DNA of 64,000 nucleotides from Paenibacillus polymyxa (GCF_001719045.1 NZ_CP015423.1:3815501-3879500); one strand, 5' to 3'. Counted from the stretch's first letter, positions 26,427-35,474 are shown. Translations and numbers: made by a program. The notes: generated by a model from the sequence alone, not told the origin.

Positions 26427-26510
26427 AGTCTGAAAAATTAATAATGTTTGGGGACAGTTTTCCGGATCATTAGCGTTTGATGATGAACATATACGAAGGG
26501 GAGCGTTCTT

Positions 26511-27890
26511 TTGGAATCGAAACAATTAACGAGAGGGCTAAAGCCACGGCACGTTGAGTTGATTGCGCTTGGAGGTACGATTGGCGTCGGTTTGTTTATG
26601 GGGTCGGCAAGTACGATAAAATGGGCAGGTCCCTCAGTGCTGTTGGCATATCTCTTAGCTGGGATTATTATGTTTTTTGTCATGCGGATCATGGGGGAAA
26701 TGCTGATTCTTGAACCGGTGACAGGCTCATTCGCTACATTTGCTCATAAATATATCAGCCCTTTAGCCGGTTTCTTGACCGCCTGGAGCTATTGGTTTTT
26801 ATGGGTTACCGTAGGGATGGCAGAAGTCACTGCGATTGGGGTATATGTGGGCTACTGGTTCCCAGATATCCCGCAATGGTTGCCGGCTTTGGCAGGTGTA
26901 ATTATTATTGCATTGGCCAATTTGGCGGCTGTGAAATTTTATGGAGAATTTGAGTTTTGGTTTGCGATGATTAAAATTGTCGCCATTATCTTCATGCTAG
27001 TAGTTGGTACGGGGATGATCTTCTTTGGACTCGGTAACGGTGGACAACCGATAGGTCTATCCAATCTGTACAGCCAGGGAGGCTTCTTTGCAGGTGGTTT
27101 GAAAGGGTTCCTATTTGCACTCTGCATTGTAACAGCGGCTTACCAAGGGATAGAGATGGTGGGTATTACGGCAGGTGAAGCTGAAAATCCGAAGATGACA
27201 CTGCGAAAAGCCATTAAAAACATCATCTGGCGTATTTTGATTTTCTACGTGGGTGCAATCTTTGTCATTGTTACGATTTATCCTTGGAACCAAATAGGCG
27301 AGATCGGCAGCCCATTTGTTCTGACTTTTGCCAAGGTAGGAATTGTGGCTGCTGCGGGTATCATTAACTTTGTTGTACTTACAGCTGCGATGTCTGGTTG
27401 TAACAGTGGTATTTACAGTGCGGGCAGAATGTTATATACATTGGCTAAGAACGGACAAGCTCCTAAGTTCTTTGGGAAAGTTTCTCCAAGCGGCGTCCCT
27501 AGAAATAGTATAATAACGACCATTTCCTTGCTGCTGGTAGGGGTGTTATTTAACTATTTAATGCCTGATTCCAAACTGTTTCTGTATATTTACAGCGCCA
27601 GTGTTCTTCCAGGCATGGTACCGTGGTTTGCATTAGCCATCAGTCAATTTAAATTCAGGAAAAAGTGGAAGGACGAAATGAAGGATCACACCTTTAAATC
27701 TCGTTTTTTTCCGATCAGTAATTACATCACTATTGTCTTTTTGTTGCTTGTGATCGTTGGAATGTGGTTTAATCCAGACACACGCTTGTCGTTGATTGTC
27801 GGGGCAACATTCATGGCGATCGTCATTGTTGGATATTTCGTCTTTGGCATAGGAAAGCGGCAGAGAATTGAAGAATTAGAGGAAAACTAA
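26511..27890 (+). CDS. APC-family amino-acid permease
   Basis: A 459-residue membrane transporter with about twelve hydrophobic segments. The N-terminal [18 protein letters not shown] is the unwound TM1 substrate-binding motif of the AAT group. [13 protein letters not shown] text ([17 protein letters not shown]) follows TM6, and [24 protein letters not shown] is a hallmark of these proton symporters. It resembles Bacillus AlaP/YbxG. The exact amino acid cannot be told. The start is TTG with AAGGGGAG upstream. Confidence 0.9.
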   Translation: MESKQLTRGLKPRHVELIALGGTIGVGLFMGSASTIKWAGPSVLLAYLLAGIIMFFVMRIMGEMLILEPVTGSFATFAHKYISPLAGFLTAWSYWFLWVTVGMAEVTAIGVYVGYWFPDIPQWLPALAGVIIIALANLAAVKFYGEFEFWFAMIKIVAIIFMLVVGTGMIFFGLGNGGQPIGLSNLYSQGGFFAGGLKGFLFALCIVTAAYQGIEMVGITAGEAENPKMTLRKAIKNIIWRILIFYVGAIFVIVTIYPWNQIGEIGSPFVLTFAKVGIVAAAGIINFVVLTAAMSGCNSGIYSAGRMLYTLAKNGQAPKFFGKVSPSGVPRNSIITTISLLLVGVLFNYLMPDSKLFLYIYSASVLPGMVPWFALAISQFKFRKKWKDEMKDHTFKSRFFPISNYITIVFLLLVIVGMWFNPDTRLSLIVGATFMAIVIVGYFVFGIGKRQRIEELEEN

Positions 27891-27914
27891 AAGATTGCTA
27901 AATACGTAACATTT

Positions 27915-27960
27915 GCCGAGCGCAATTCAGATGATCCTGAGTTCGCTCGGCTTTTCTTTT
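27915..27960 (+). terminator. Strong terminator of the permease gene
   Basis: GCCGAGCGCAATTCAG pairs with CTGAGTTCGCTCGGC with one bulge and is followed by TTTTCTTTT. Confidence 0.85.
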
Positions 27961-28014
27961 ATATGACGAGGGAGGGGCTACGAAAGGGTTGTTACTGAGG
28001 TATAGAACCTGTGG

Positions 28015-28278
28015 TTATCCTGTTCGCACTACAAGTGTAAATACAAATACAAAAAAAGTGAGAACGAAAATGGAGAAGTTGATTATTGCTACACTCTTAC
28101 GATTGGCCTTAAGCTCTGTAATTCCAGAAAATAAAAATATAAACCCTAGAAAAAATTGCGCGATTTTGTATGAGTCCCTATAGGTGTCTGGGTATGCGAG
28201 TGATAAAAAGGAAGAGATCATAACAACTACAGCAAATATTAAAGTGAGGATTCGGTATATATCCATTTTCTTGAACAT
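28015..28278 (-). CDS. Small membrane protein, DUF3953-like
   Basis: An 87-residue protein with three hydrophobic segments (ILTLIFAVVVMISSFLSL, IAQFFLGFIFLFSGITEL, INFSIFVLTFFVFVFTLVV). The layout and the short polar loop KANRK after the second segment resemble the small DUF3953 family of Firmicutes, of unknown function. AAGGGGG lies upstream of the ATG at 28278; a second ATG at 28263 is possible. Confidence 0.65.
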   Translation of the reverse strand: MFKKMDIYRILTLIFAVVVMISSFLSLAYPDTYRDSYKIAQFFLGFIFLFSGITELKANRKSVAIINFSIFVLTFFVFVFTLVVRTG

Positions 28279-28373
28279 AGATAAGTTCCCCCTTCCTATA
28301 TAACGCCTAGTACATTATATATTTTAAAGGTCAGACCGTGGGACTTCAAATAAATACAAAAAAAGGAGGGAAA

Positions 28374-28564
28374 ATGATACTGGATAAGAGAAGAAACTAA
28401 GTGACATTAAAAACCCTTCCGTGAATGAAAAAGCCTTCGTTGCGGCCTATCAAAAAGCAAGGGATGAGACCAATAATCTTATGGATCTATTAAACATTAT
28501 GGTGTCTACGGAAATGGAAAAACGTCTCAAAGCAGCAACCGAGCAGCAGAATACAGGCCAATAG
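28374..28564 (+). pseudogene. Frameshifted small gene
   Basis: AAAGGAGGG directly precedes an ATG at 28374, but that frame stops after eight codons (MILDKRRN). A second frame, open from 28388 to the TAG at 28562, encodes a protein-like helical sequence (KLSDIKNPSVNEKAFVAAY, ARDETNNLMDLLNIMV, KRLKAATEQQ). A one-base shift near 28388-28400 would join the two into about 63 residues. It may be a decayed gene, a sequencing error, or a gene restarted at the GTG in frame 2. The region 28565-28764 holds a possible promoter (TATAAT near 28714) for the next gene. Confidence 0.55.
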
Positions 28565-28764
28565 CTTAAATCATCATTTTTTGAAATAATACCCATACGT
28601 ACCCGATCCGAGAGAGAAAGCTCAAATTATCTTGAGAACAGCCTAATATGGAAAGGACATAATTTATCCATACTTTCTTCTAATATTTAACTGTTGATAG
28701 ATTTATTGAAAAGCTATAATGCTAATGATGATTTGAGTGTACTTGGAGAAAAGAGGTTGAGGGT

Positions 28765-29472
28765 ATGAAGTTGAAAAAATGGCCGTTAGTATTCATGATA
28801 GGTATTCTCATGCTGTTATCCGTAGGCTGGAACAGTGGAGTATCTTATGCGAAATATTATTACGAATACACTTGGGATCAGTACAAGGGGACTGAAATCA
28901 AGACGTACAGGCTGACACCAGTAGCTGGAAGAGCCGGATTCATGGATCAGGAAAAGGCCTTAGCTGCTATTGGCAAAACCCCGAATGTGTATGGAAAGTT
29001 CAGTGGCTATAGAACAGAGAAAACAACTGAAATTGCAACCAAGAGTGTAACAGATGAGGTTTATAAATATGCAGTTGTTGATTTTATTAGCGACAAGGAG
29101 CCAGAAACTGTAGAATACGTTAATCCAAAAGGTGGAGTTCCTCATACATGGAACGGAACCGATGAGATTCGAATTTTTATGAGAGGGTCTGAGGCAGCTT
29201 CTTTGGCAGAGCTGTTTTATGAGGGAACTCCAAGTGAAGGACGCTATCATTTTAATGCTGACGATGTCTACTTAGTTACATTCTGGTCCAGCACAGTAAA
29301 ACCAATCACTGAAATGTCTGCTGAAGCACTAGTTGAGGAAGGCCCCCCTACGCTTATAAATCGAGAGTTGGTAGGCCAAATAAAAGACAGAGATCCTGCT
29401 GCTTATCCGCAAAACGGAACTTTAAACGGCTACTTTTATGTTTATAAGGGTTCAGAGTTTAAAGAGAATTAA
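28765..29472 (+). CDS. Secreted protein of unknown function
   Basis: A 235-residue protein with a clear Sec signal peptide (KLKKWPLVFMIGILMLLSVG, likely cut after SYA near residue 30). The mature part is rich in Tyr, Thr and Glu and contains no domain that I recognise. It looks like a compact beta-rich extracellular protein without cysteines. GAGG precedes the ATG. It is monocistronic with a strong terminator. Confidence 0.75.
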   Translation: MKLKKWPLVFMIGILMLLSVGWNSGVSYAKYYYEYTWDQYKGTEIKTYRLTPVAGRAGFMDQEKALAAIGKTPNVYGKFSGYRTEKTTEIATKSVTDEVYKYAVVDFISDKEPETVEYVNPKGGVPHTWNGTDEIRIFMRGSEAASLAELFYEGTPSEGRYHFNADDVYLVTFWSSTVKPITEMSAEALVEEGPPTLINRELVGQIKDRDPAAYPQNGTLNGYFYVYKGSEFKEN

Positions 29473-29514
29473 AACAGCAGACAGGATTTTATAAGTATAT
29501 ATGTACACGAGAAC

Positions 29515-29573
29515 GAGATAACATTTTGTATTCTCCAAGCGAATGCGGATACAGATGTTATCTCTTTTTTTAT
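29515..29573 (+). terminator. Terminator of the secreted-protein gene
   Basis: GAGATAACAT pairs perfectly with ATGTTATCTC, the loop itself can fold (TGTATTC/GGATACA), and seven T follow. The remaining bases to 29860 show nothing recognisable. Confidence 0.8.
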
Positions 29574-29881
29574 TTGTATACGGGATCAACATAGTAACTC
29601 AAAAAGATGATAAATATTTAATTGCCAATGAAAACCATTGTTTAGTGATAGGGAATTACGGCTTAAAAAAAGATGGTGAATAGACAGGATAGTAGATTGC
29701 CAAAACCACTTTTTTTACTGGCTTTATTCAATCCTAGGGAGATTATTCCGATAATTCAAGTATATACAGTTTGGTGTTAACAGTAATGAAAAACCGATTG
29801 AAAACAAGAGAGATTAATTTTCAAAGTTGATATGAAAGTACAGGCGAAAGTGGCTCAGTGCTATCTAGTAAAGGAGGTGTA

Positions 29882-29905
29882 ATGATTCCGAATAATGAAT
29901 TATGA
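29882..29905 (+). other. Seven-codon leader ORF overlapping the SLH gene start
   Basis: AAAGGAGGTG places an ATG at 29882 at good distance and reads MIPNNEL then TGA at 29903. The SLH-protein ATG at 29895 lies inside it in another frame and is about 17 bases from the ribosome-binding site. The main gene may therefore be translated by coupling to this mini-ORF. Confidence 0.4.
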
Positions 29906-32744
29906 AAAAAAGTTAAAACAAATTAGGCATTACATGGCTGGTTTACTGGCTGTCTGGTTGTTCTGTATACATAGTGCGCCTGTTTTTGCGGACAGAGCCT
30001 TTAACGATATCGGACATTCCTATGCAGCTGATGCGATTGAGGCCATGGCTGCTCAAGGTTATGTTACGGGTTATCAGGATGGGAGCTTTCGACCTTTACA
30101 TTTTATCTCGCGACAGGAATGGGCAAGCATTTTCGCTAAAACCTTAAAGCGAACATCGAATAACAGAGGCGTAACTTCTTTTCGTGATGTGTCACCATGG
30201 GCTCTACCTTATGTACAGGCCTTACAGGAAGAGAGCATTACGAAAGGAATTAGTGATCAATTATTCGGTGCCAAGCACAATATGACTCGTCAGGATATGG
30301 CCGTTTGGTATGCCCGCTATTTTGGTGTTACTGAAAATACCCGATCGGCTGGTATATCCAGTTTTGTGGATCAATCTGATATATCAGATTATGCACAAAC
30401 GAGCGTATGGCTGATGGAACGGCTGGAACTGATCGAGGGAGATACGAATCACTATTTCCATCCTAAAGAGTCTGTGAGACGGCAGGATGCCACGCTGGTT
30501 GCTTATCGAATATGGTTAGGCGGTGACGGTCTGAGAGAACGTGCCAAGCGTTTGCTAGGGTCATTAGGAGATGGAACTGCAACGATGCCTCAGACGACCA
30601 GCCAACAAGAATCGAAGAAGATCGAGGTCGATGTGACACCGGAAATTAGTCAACAACCTGTGAATTCGGAAGTCGAGGAGCCTAAAAGGCATCGCCCAAG
30701 CCCTGATTCACCAGTATCTCCGGTGACACCACCAGAACCGAAGCCGGAACCGTCGGTGACACCGCCGGGACCTAAACCCAAACCACCAGTAATTCCGGTA
30801 GATCCACCGGATCATTCTTCGGATTTTCTGGTAGATGAGGTCGTAATCAAGGCGCAGGAGCTGGTAAATCAACCGGAAACATACCCTTCATATCAGCTAT
30901 CTTTTCAGCTCTACAATAAAGGGCGACCCGTAAGCATTCCTGCTGCCAGCGTCACAAGTGTTACGTACACATTTAGTGATGGGTTAGGTATTTTTGATGA
31001 ACAAGGGAAAATTGCGCATCCCGAAAATATTCCGGTTGCGGACAGCTTCATTCCTGTAGAAATGAAGGTCACCGTTGCCAAACCTTATCAGGTCCTTACA
31101 GCTCAGGCCAAGCTGATCGTGAAAGGGAAGACTCCGCCGGCAGAGCCACCGAACGTAATCAGGTCCGTATACTTGGCTACGTATACCATTTCAGAGGCTG
31201 CTACTTTAGATCCTGCTGCTTGGAATATGTCCTACGTATTTCATAATGCTAATGGAGAGGTTATAGCTCCTGGATTGCTGCCCTCAGACTTGATACTTCG
31301 GGTAGAGGATTCCAGAGGGATATTTGATGAGGATGGAAAAATTGCTAACCTGCATTTGATTCCGGTAGTAAATTCGGTCATTCCATTAAAAATCACGGTT
31401 GAGTCGCCATCTCAAGGGGTTCTCTTCACATCCGATGCGGAATTAACAGTAGAACCCGGGGAACGCAAAAAGCAATACTTTGCTGTCTCCATCATGCTGC
31501 AGGGAAGCGCGACGACGGTAGATCAAATCAAGCAAGCGCGTCAATTGCTGATGGACCACTTTGGTCCTAATATCAAAGTGACGTGGGCGATGGAAAACGG
31601 ATTTGTTTTTGTAGAAGCAAATCGCCCGCAGCTTAGACAGGTTTTGGCATACGTTGATCAATATGACGACGAAGTCGGAATGTTGGATGGGTATCCGAAC
31701 CAGTTGAAGTTTCCTATTTGGGAAGCAAAGATGGATGAGTGGTTGTATATGTATCGTTATAATGCATTCAATGAGCTGCACCAATCCGGTACAATGGGAT
31801 CACCATCTGTGTTTGAAAGCATGGATACAGACCAATATCGGAAGTATCTGCCGAAATCATTGACCAGCTTTACGGTGAATCCCGAACAGACTCAATGGCT
31901 TAAAGATCACTATCGGATTACATCCGCGATGGGATGGTCGGCTACACAATATAATGTCAACGGTATGTATGGTGAGGGCTCTCCATTGATGCCTTACTGG
32001 TCCCATAAGGACAATCCGATTGTTCCCGCACAGGGACTTGCAGATAATAGCGGTACCGTATTCATGAACTCGGTTACGATTGATCCGATTGGATCACGCT
32101 ATACGAAAGATTCCTCACGCTGGACTCTTCATCCGCTTGACCCATATGTGACTGAGACGGATGCAGCACCACAACTGTATATAGTACAGCAATATTTGGA
32201 TAACCCTTATCAACGTATAAATACGGTAAACTACTTGTCCATTATTTTGGACATCAACGCACTTGCCAACACCCATAACATGGCTCCAATATGGGAGAAT
32301 TTTGTGAACCACTTCCCTGTTGATCGCAAGGTTGAGATTGTAGGCGTGGACGGGCTGAAACAGATTTATGAATCGGTAGCTGGATTGAGTAATGATCATA
32401 CGGAGTTTACGCTCATGTTTAGAGGCTCAGGTATTAAGACGGCTATGGATTCCAATAATTCACCAGCAAATCTGCGCTATTTGTGGACCGAAAATGCCTC
32501 ACAGCGGATTATTTTATCCAAAGAGGATGGAGATGCGGCATGGTCCATTATTGACTTTACCGATTATACCCGAAAACCGGTTCCGAAGATGGACTACAAC
32601 TTGGATGGTCACACGGACGTAAGCTATGTCACCGGAAGGAACTTCAAGCTATGTCCAACGGCTCCTTTAACAGTGGATGAAATTCAACGCGTAAAGGATC
32701 GTTTGAAGGATATTTACTTTGCAGAAGAAGTAAATTATCAGTAA
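29895..32744 (+). CDS. S-layer-homology (SLH) surface protein with a large uncharacterised C-terminal domain
   Basis: A 949-residue exported protein. A signal peptide (about 1-32, ending VFA) is followed by three SLH domains (about 34-85, 92-140, 150-205) that anchor it to pyruvylated cell-wall polymer. A Pro/Pro-Lys linker spans about 249-312. Two Ig-like repeats (about 312-418 and 419-522) share GIFDEQGKIA / GIFDEDGKIA. The 420-residue C-terminal domain, rich in Trp, Tyr and Asp (DGYPNQLKFPIWEAKMDEWL, WSATQYNVNGMYGEGSP), may relate to the DUF3863-type domains seen in polysaccharide-associated proteins. It has no catalytic motif that I can assign. No neighbour suggests a substrate. Confidence 0.82.
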   Translation: MNYEKKLKQIRHYMAGLLAVWLFCIHSAPVFADRAFNDIGHSYAADAIEAMAAQGYVTGYQDGSFRPLHFISRQEWASIFAKTLKRTSNNRGVTSFRDVSPWALPYVQALQEESITKGISDQLFGAKHNMTRQDMAVWYARYFGVTENTRSAGISSFVDQSDISDYAQTSVWLMERLELIEGDTNHYFHPKESVRRQDATLVAYRIWLGGDGLRERAKRLLGSLGDGTATMPQTTSQQESKKIEVDVTPEISQQPVNSEVEEPKRHRPSPDSPVSPVTPPEPKPEPSVTPPGPKPKPPVIPVDPPDHSSDFLVDEVVIKAQELVNQPETYPSYQLSFQLYNKGRPVSIPAASVTSVTYTFSDGLGIFDEQGKIAHPENIPVADSFIPVEMKVTVAKPYQVLTAQAKLIVKGKTPPAEPPNVIRSVYLATYTISEAATLDPAAWNMSYVFHNANGEVIAPGLLPSDLILRVEDSRGIFDEDGKIANLHLIPVVNSVIPLKITVESPSQGVLFTSDAELTVEPGERKKQYFAVSIMLQGSATTVDQIKQARQLLMDHFGPNIKVTWAMENGFVFVEANRPQLRQVLAYVDQYDDEVGMLDGYPNQLKFPIWEAKMDEWLYMYRYNAFNELHQSGTMGSPSVFESMDTDQYRKYLPKSLTSFTVNPEQTQWLKDHYRITSAMGWSATQYNVNGMYGEGSPLMPYWSHKDNPIVPAQGLADNSGTVFMNSVTIDPIGSRYTKDSSRWTLHPLDPYVTETDAAPQLYIVQQYLDNPYQRINTVNYLSIILDINALANTHNMAPIWENFVNHFPVDRKVEIVGVDGLKQIYESVAGLSNDHTEFTLMFRGSGIKTAMDSNNSPANLRYLWTENASQRIILSKEDGDAAWSIIDFTDYTRKPVPKMDYNLDGHTDVSYVTGRNFKLCPTAPLTVDEIQRVKDRLKDIYFAEEVNYQ

Positions 32745-32783
32745 GTAATTGGAAAGAGTTAAGAGCTGAGGTTTTATGAAAAG

Positions 32784-32828
32784 GGGGTGTCCCCACAGCC
32801 ATCGAAATGGCTGTGGGGACACCCCTTT
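32784..32828. terminator. Bidirectional terminator, 19-bp perfect stem
   Basis: Arms 32784-32802 and 32807-32825 (GGGGTGTCCCCACAGCCAT and its complement) enclose a CGAA tetraloop. It is flanked by A on one side and T on the other. It separates the convergent SLH and nitroreductase genes. Confidence 0.9.
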
Positions 32829-32845
32829 GTTTTAGAGAAAAGGTT

Positions 32846-33520
32846 TTACACCCATTCAATAACCTGATCTATAGATCGCCGGGTTTTGCCGCGCGGCTCG
32901 TTCAGACGGTATCCAAATGCCACCATACAGGAAATACCGAAATGTTCGGCATCCATAATGCCTTCTTCGGAGAGTATGCGTTCGATTTCCTGTTTATTAA
33001 AACCTTCGATAGGACAGGAATCAATGCCGATTTGAGCTGCGGCAGTCATCATGTTGCCCAGTGCGATGTAGGTTTGGCGGCAGCCCCACTCGAACAAGGC
33101 TCTTTTATTTTCCTCCAGCCCAAAATCAGATTTTAGAAAGGCATCATACACTTTCTCTCTGCCTTGAATCACTTCAGCGGGTAATTGCTGTACGTTCTCC
33201 ATCATACTCTTGATATAATCGGAGGAGGCTACCATATCTTCAGGAAGTCTAGAGAGGATGAGTACAAAATGGCTGGCTGTTGGCAGTTGTTTTTGCGCCC
33301 CCCAAGAGTAAGGCAGCAGCTTCTCACGCATAGCTTTACTCTGAACGACAACAAATTTCCAAGGTTCAAAGCCAAATGAGCTTGGAGATAAACGACCGGT
33401 TTCAAGAATAAAATCAAAATCGGAATCGCTAATTTTCTTATGACTATCAAATTCCTTCGTTGCATGTCTGAACTCGTATGCAGATAAGATTTGATCTTTA
33501 GTAGTAGTTAAGGTTTCCAT
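32846..33520 (-). CDS. Nitroreductase-family NAD(P)H oxidoreductase
   Basis: A 224-residue FMN flavoprotein. RHATKEFDSHKKISDSDFDFILE and LSPSSFGFEPWKFVVVQS are the FMN-binding N-terminal blocks. DSCPIEGFNKQEIE and VAFGYRLNEPRGKTRRS complete the family pattern. Such enzymes reduce quinones, nitro compounds or other electrophiles. AAGGAG precedes the ATG. The divergent HxlR-type regulator probably controls it, as in many Bacillus electrophile-response pairs. Confidence 0.9.
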   Translation of the reverse strand: METLTTTKDQILSAYEFRHATKEFDSHKKISDSDFDFILETGRLSPSSFGFEPWKFVVVQSKAMREKLLPYSWGAQKQLPTASHFVLILSRLPEDMVASSDYIKSMMENVQQLPAEVIQGREKVYDAFLKSDFGLEENKRALFEWGCRQTYIALGNMMTAAAQIGIDSCPIEGFNKQEIERILSEEGIMDAEHFGISCMVAFGYRLNEPRGKTRRSIDQVIEWV

Positions 33521-33611
33521 CGTTATTCCACTCCTTATGGATGTGATTAAAATTGACGCTTACCAAGTGACATGCTTAATATTAGAATATACATGATCGT
33601 TTTTGAAGTAC

Positions 33612-33625
33612 GCACATTAATGTGC
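33612..33625. promoter_or_regulatory. Palindrome, candidate HxlR operator
   Basis: GCACATTAATGTGC is a perfect 14-bp palindrome, extended outward by TAC/GTA with a one-base offset. It lies between the divergent nitroreductase and HxlR genes, next to a TATAAAAT-type -10 for the regulator. Confidence 0.65.
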
Positions 33626-33663
33626 TGTAGTATATAAAATGATACCAAGGAGGAGAAAAGCCT

Positions 33664-34056
33664 ATGCGCAATCGGAAAGGCGGCTTTGGGGAATGTACCG
33701 CTGGAAATGATCAGGCGTGTCCAGTTGAGTTCACGCTGGACGTGATTGGGGGCAAATGGAAAGGGATTATTCTATATCATCTTATGTATGGGACTAAGCG
33801 ATTTAGTGATTTTCGGCGGATCTGTCCGGGAATTACTCAGCGTATGCTGACACTCCAATTGCGCGAGCTGGAAGAGGACGGAGTCGTTCACCGTGAAGTC
33901 TACCAACAGGTTCCTCCTAAGGTCGAATACTCTCTAACTGAATTTGGAAAAACGCTGATCCCGATTATTAACCTGATGAAGGATTGGGGAGAAGAATATA
34001 AAACAAAACAGCGATCATTAGAAAGCAGTCTTCAGCAGCCTAGCCCCAATGTGTAG
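33664..34056 (+). CDS. HxlR-family transcriptional regulator
   Basis: A 130-residue winged-helix protein. CPVEFTLDVIGGKWKGIILYHLMYG with its N-terminal cysteine, then RFSDFRRICPGITQRMLTLQLRELEEDGVV, is the HxlR signature. In related YodB/HypR proteins this cysteine senses electrophiles or disulfide stress. A second cysteine at about residue 13 gives a possible partner. AAGGAGGAG precedes the ATG. It is divergent from a nitroreductase gene and likely regulates it and itself. Confidence 0.9.
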   Translation: MRNRKGGFGECTAGNDQACPVEFTLDVIGGKWKGIILYHLMYGTKRFSDFRRICPGITQRMLTLQLRELEEDGVVHREVYQQVPPKVEYSLTEFGKTLIPIINLMKDWGEEYKTKQRSLESSLQQPSPNV

Positions 34057-34077
34057 GTTTTTGAGACGGCTCCACGA

Positions 34078-34122
34078 AAAAAGACCTGGCCATCATTTTT
34101 TGGCAGGTCTTTTGTTTTTTAA
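34078..34122 (+). terminator. Terminator of the HxlR-type gene
   Basis: AAAAGACCTG pairs with CAGGTCTTTT around a T-rich loop and is followed by GTTTTTT. Confidence 0.75.
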
Positions 34123-34151
34123 AGTGAAATGATGCAAAGTTCGTTTTTCAG

Positions 34152-34180
34152 TTGACAGCAAGGACGACGCTTGATATATT
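34152..34180 (+). promoter_or_regulatory. Sigma-A promoter of the siderophore-binding gene
   Basis: TTGACA (34152-34157), 17-base spacer, TATATT (34175-34180). The Fur box begins 12 bases after the -10. Confidence 0.8.
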
Positions 34181-34191
34181 TCTTACGATAT

Positions 34192-34206
34192 TGATAATCA
34201 TTATCA
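34192..34206. promoter_or_regulatory. Fur box
   Basis: TGATAATCATTATCA is a perfect 7-1-7 match to the Bacillus Fur consensus. It sits at the expected transcription start, so iron-bound Fur should block the promoter. Confidence 0.92.
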
Positions 34207-34250
34207 TCTGTATGGGAGATCATCTCCACAATATATAGGGGGCTAATCAG

Positions 34251-35243
34251 TTGAAAAGAAAATCGTATTTTATGATGACAGCTATGTTACTTGTATTGTT
34301 TGTATTCATCAGCGCTTGCGGCGGAAATAATAATGGAAGTAGTCCGGCTTCATCTTCAGAAGATAAGCAAGAGTCGGCTACTACTGGAGAGACTAGAAGC
34401 TTTAAAACGGTTAAAGGGGATATTCAAATTCCTGCTAAGCCACAGCGCATTGTAACGGATTTTTACGGCGGAGAATTGCTGTCCGTGGGTGCTAACGTGG
34501 TGGGTGTGGAGCCGACTGCGTTTCAAAATCCTTTTCTGACCGATTTGCTGAAGGAAAAAGGAACCAAAGAGGTGGGCGATCCGACCAATTTGGAAAAGAC
34601 GCTGGAACTCAAACCCGATCTGATCGTGGTTATGAAGGATACGAATTATGAGGCTTTGTCTAAAATCGCACCTACCCTGTACATTCCGTACGGTACGACG
34701 ACTAATATCTATGATACGGTTAAGCTGTTCGGCGATATCACTGGGGAAAAGGAGAAGGCTGAGCAATTTATTGCTGCATTTGATAAAAAGGCCGCTGAAG
34801 GTCGCGCACGTCTTAAAGGTGTGATTGACGAAAAGGCAACTTTCGGTTTGTATGAGCTGACGGACAAGCACGCACTTTGGATCTTTGGTGACAATGCGGG
34901 TCGCGGCGGCCAAGCTGTATACAATGCGCTTAAACTGAACATGCCAAAGAAAACAGTGAACTCCAAGGAACAAACGGTGCAGCTTTCGATGGAGGTATTG
35001 CCACAGTATGACGCAGATTATATGTTCCTGACTACGTATGACCCCGAGAAAAAGGGTGACGCGCTCAAACAACTAAAGTCGTCCGCTGTGTGGGGGAATC
35101 TTCCAGCGGTGAAGAACAATAGAGTGTTCTTTAACGATTTTGATACGTATTATCGCTATGATCCAATCGCTATTACCGGGCAAATTGATATGATCGTAGA
35201 TATGCTGGTCGAAAGAGAAAAAGAGAATAAAGCTAAACAATAG
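34251..35243 (+). CDS. Iron-siderophore ABC transporter binding lipoprotein
   Basis: A 330-residue cluster-III solute-binding lipoprotein. The signal peptide ends in the lipobox ISAC with the lipidated Cys at residue 23. The two-lobed FecB/FhuD fold shows PQRIVTDFYGGELLSVGANVVGV, LKPDLIVVMKDTNYEALSKIAPTLYIPYG and a C-terminal QIDMIVDML. The family delivers ferric siderophores to a membrane permease. The start is TTG after TAGGGGGG. A Fur box controls it. No permease or ATPase gene is adjacent, so it must share a transporter encoded elsewhere. Confidence 0.9.
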   Translation: MKRKSYFMMTAMLLVLFVFISACGGNNNGSSPASSSEDKQESATTGETRSFKTVKGDIQIPAKPQRIVTDFYGGELLSVGANVVGVEPTAFQNPFLTDLLKEKGTKEVGDPTNLEKTLELKPDLIVVMKDTNYEALSKIAPTLYIPYGTTTNIYDTVKLFGDITGEKEKAEQFIAAFDKKAAEGRARLKGVIDEKATFGLYELTDKHALWIFGDNAGRGGQAVYNALKLNMPKKTVNSKEQTVQLSMEVLPQYDADYMFLTTYDPEKKGDALKQLKSSAVWGNLPAVKNNRVFFNDFDTYYRYDPIAITGQIDMIVDMLVEREKENKAKQ

Positions 35244-35315
35244 ATGTGAGATTCTGCGTTGTAATGAATTGCCCAAAACAGATAGGAATTCGCATATTAT
35301 ACGCAGTATATAGCA

Positions 35316-35359
35316 TTAAAAACCAGTCCAACATGAATCATGTTTGGACTGGTTTTTAA
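35316..35359 (+). terminator. Terminator after the siderophore-binding gene
   Basis: AAAAACCAGTCCAACATG pairs with CATGTTTGGACTGGTTTTT with one bulge. The T-rich arm serves the plus strand and the A-rich arm the minus strand. Confidence 0.85.
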
Positions 35360-35474
35360 TTTACTATTTTGTCGTAATTTCAATAGTATCTTCTTTTTGT
35401 ATCCAATCAGGCTATTTTTTAATGAGTAAGCAGAATATATTGGTTCGAACAGGTTAAACACGGTTATGAGCAAT

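Noticed and set aside
26265..26692. Two minus-strand frames across the permease upstream region and start
   Set aside because: Their proteins show no family pattern, they overlap each other and one overlaps the permease; a possible transposase relic was considered but no motif supports it.
28015..28183. Plus-strand 64-codon frame from 27989 opposite the small membrane protein
   Set aside because: The minus strand encodes three clean membrane segments with a ribosome-binding site; the plus-strand frame has neither.
34356..35072. 238-codon open frame antisense to the siderophore-binding gene
   Set aside because: A mirror of the coding frame; the plus-strand lipoprotein has promoter, Fur box and lipobox.
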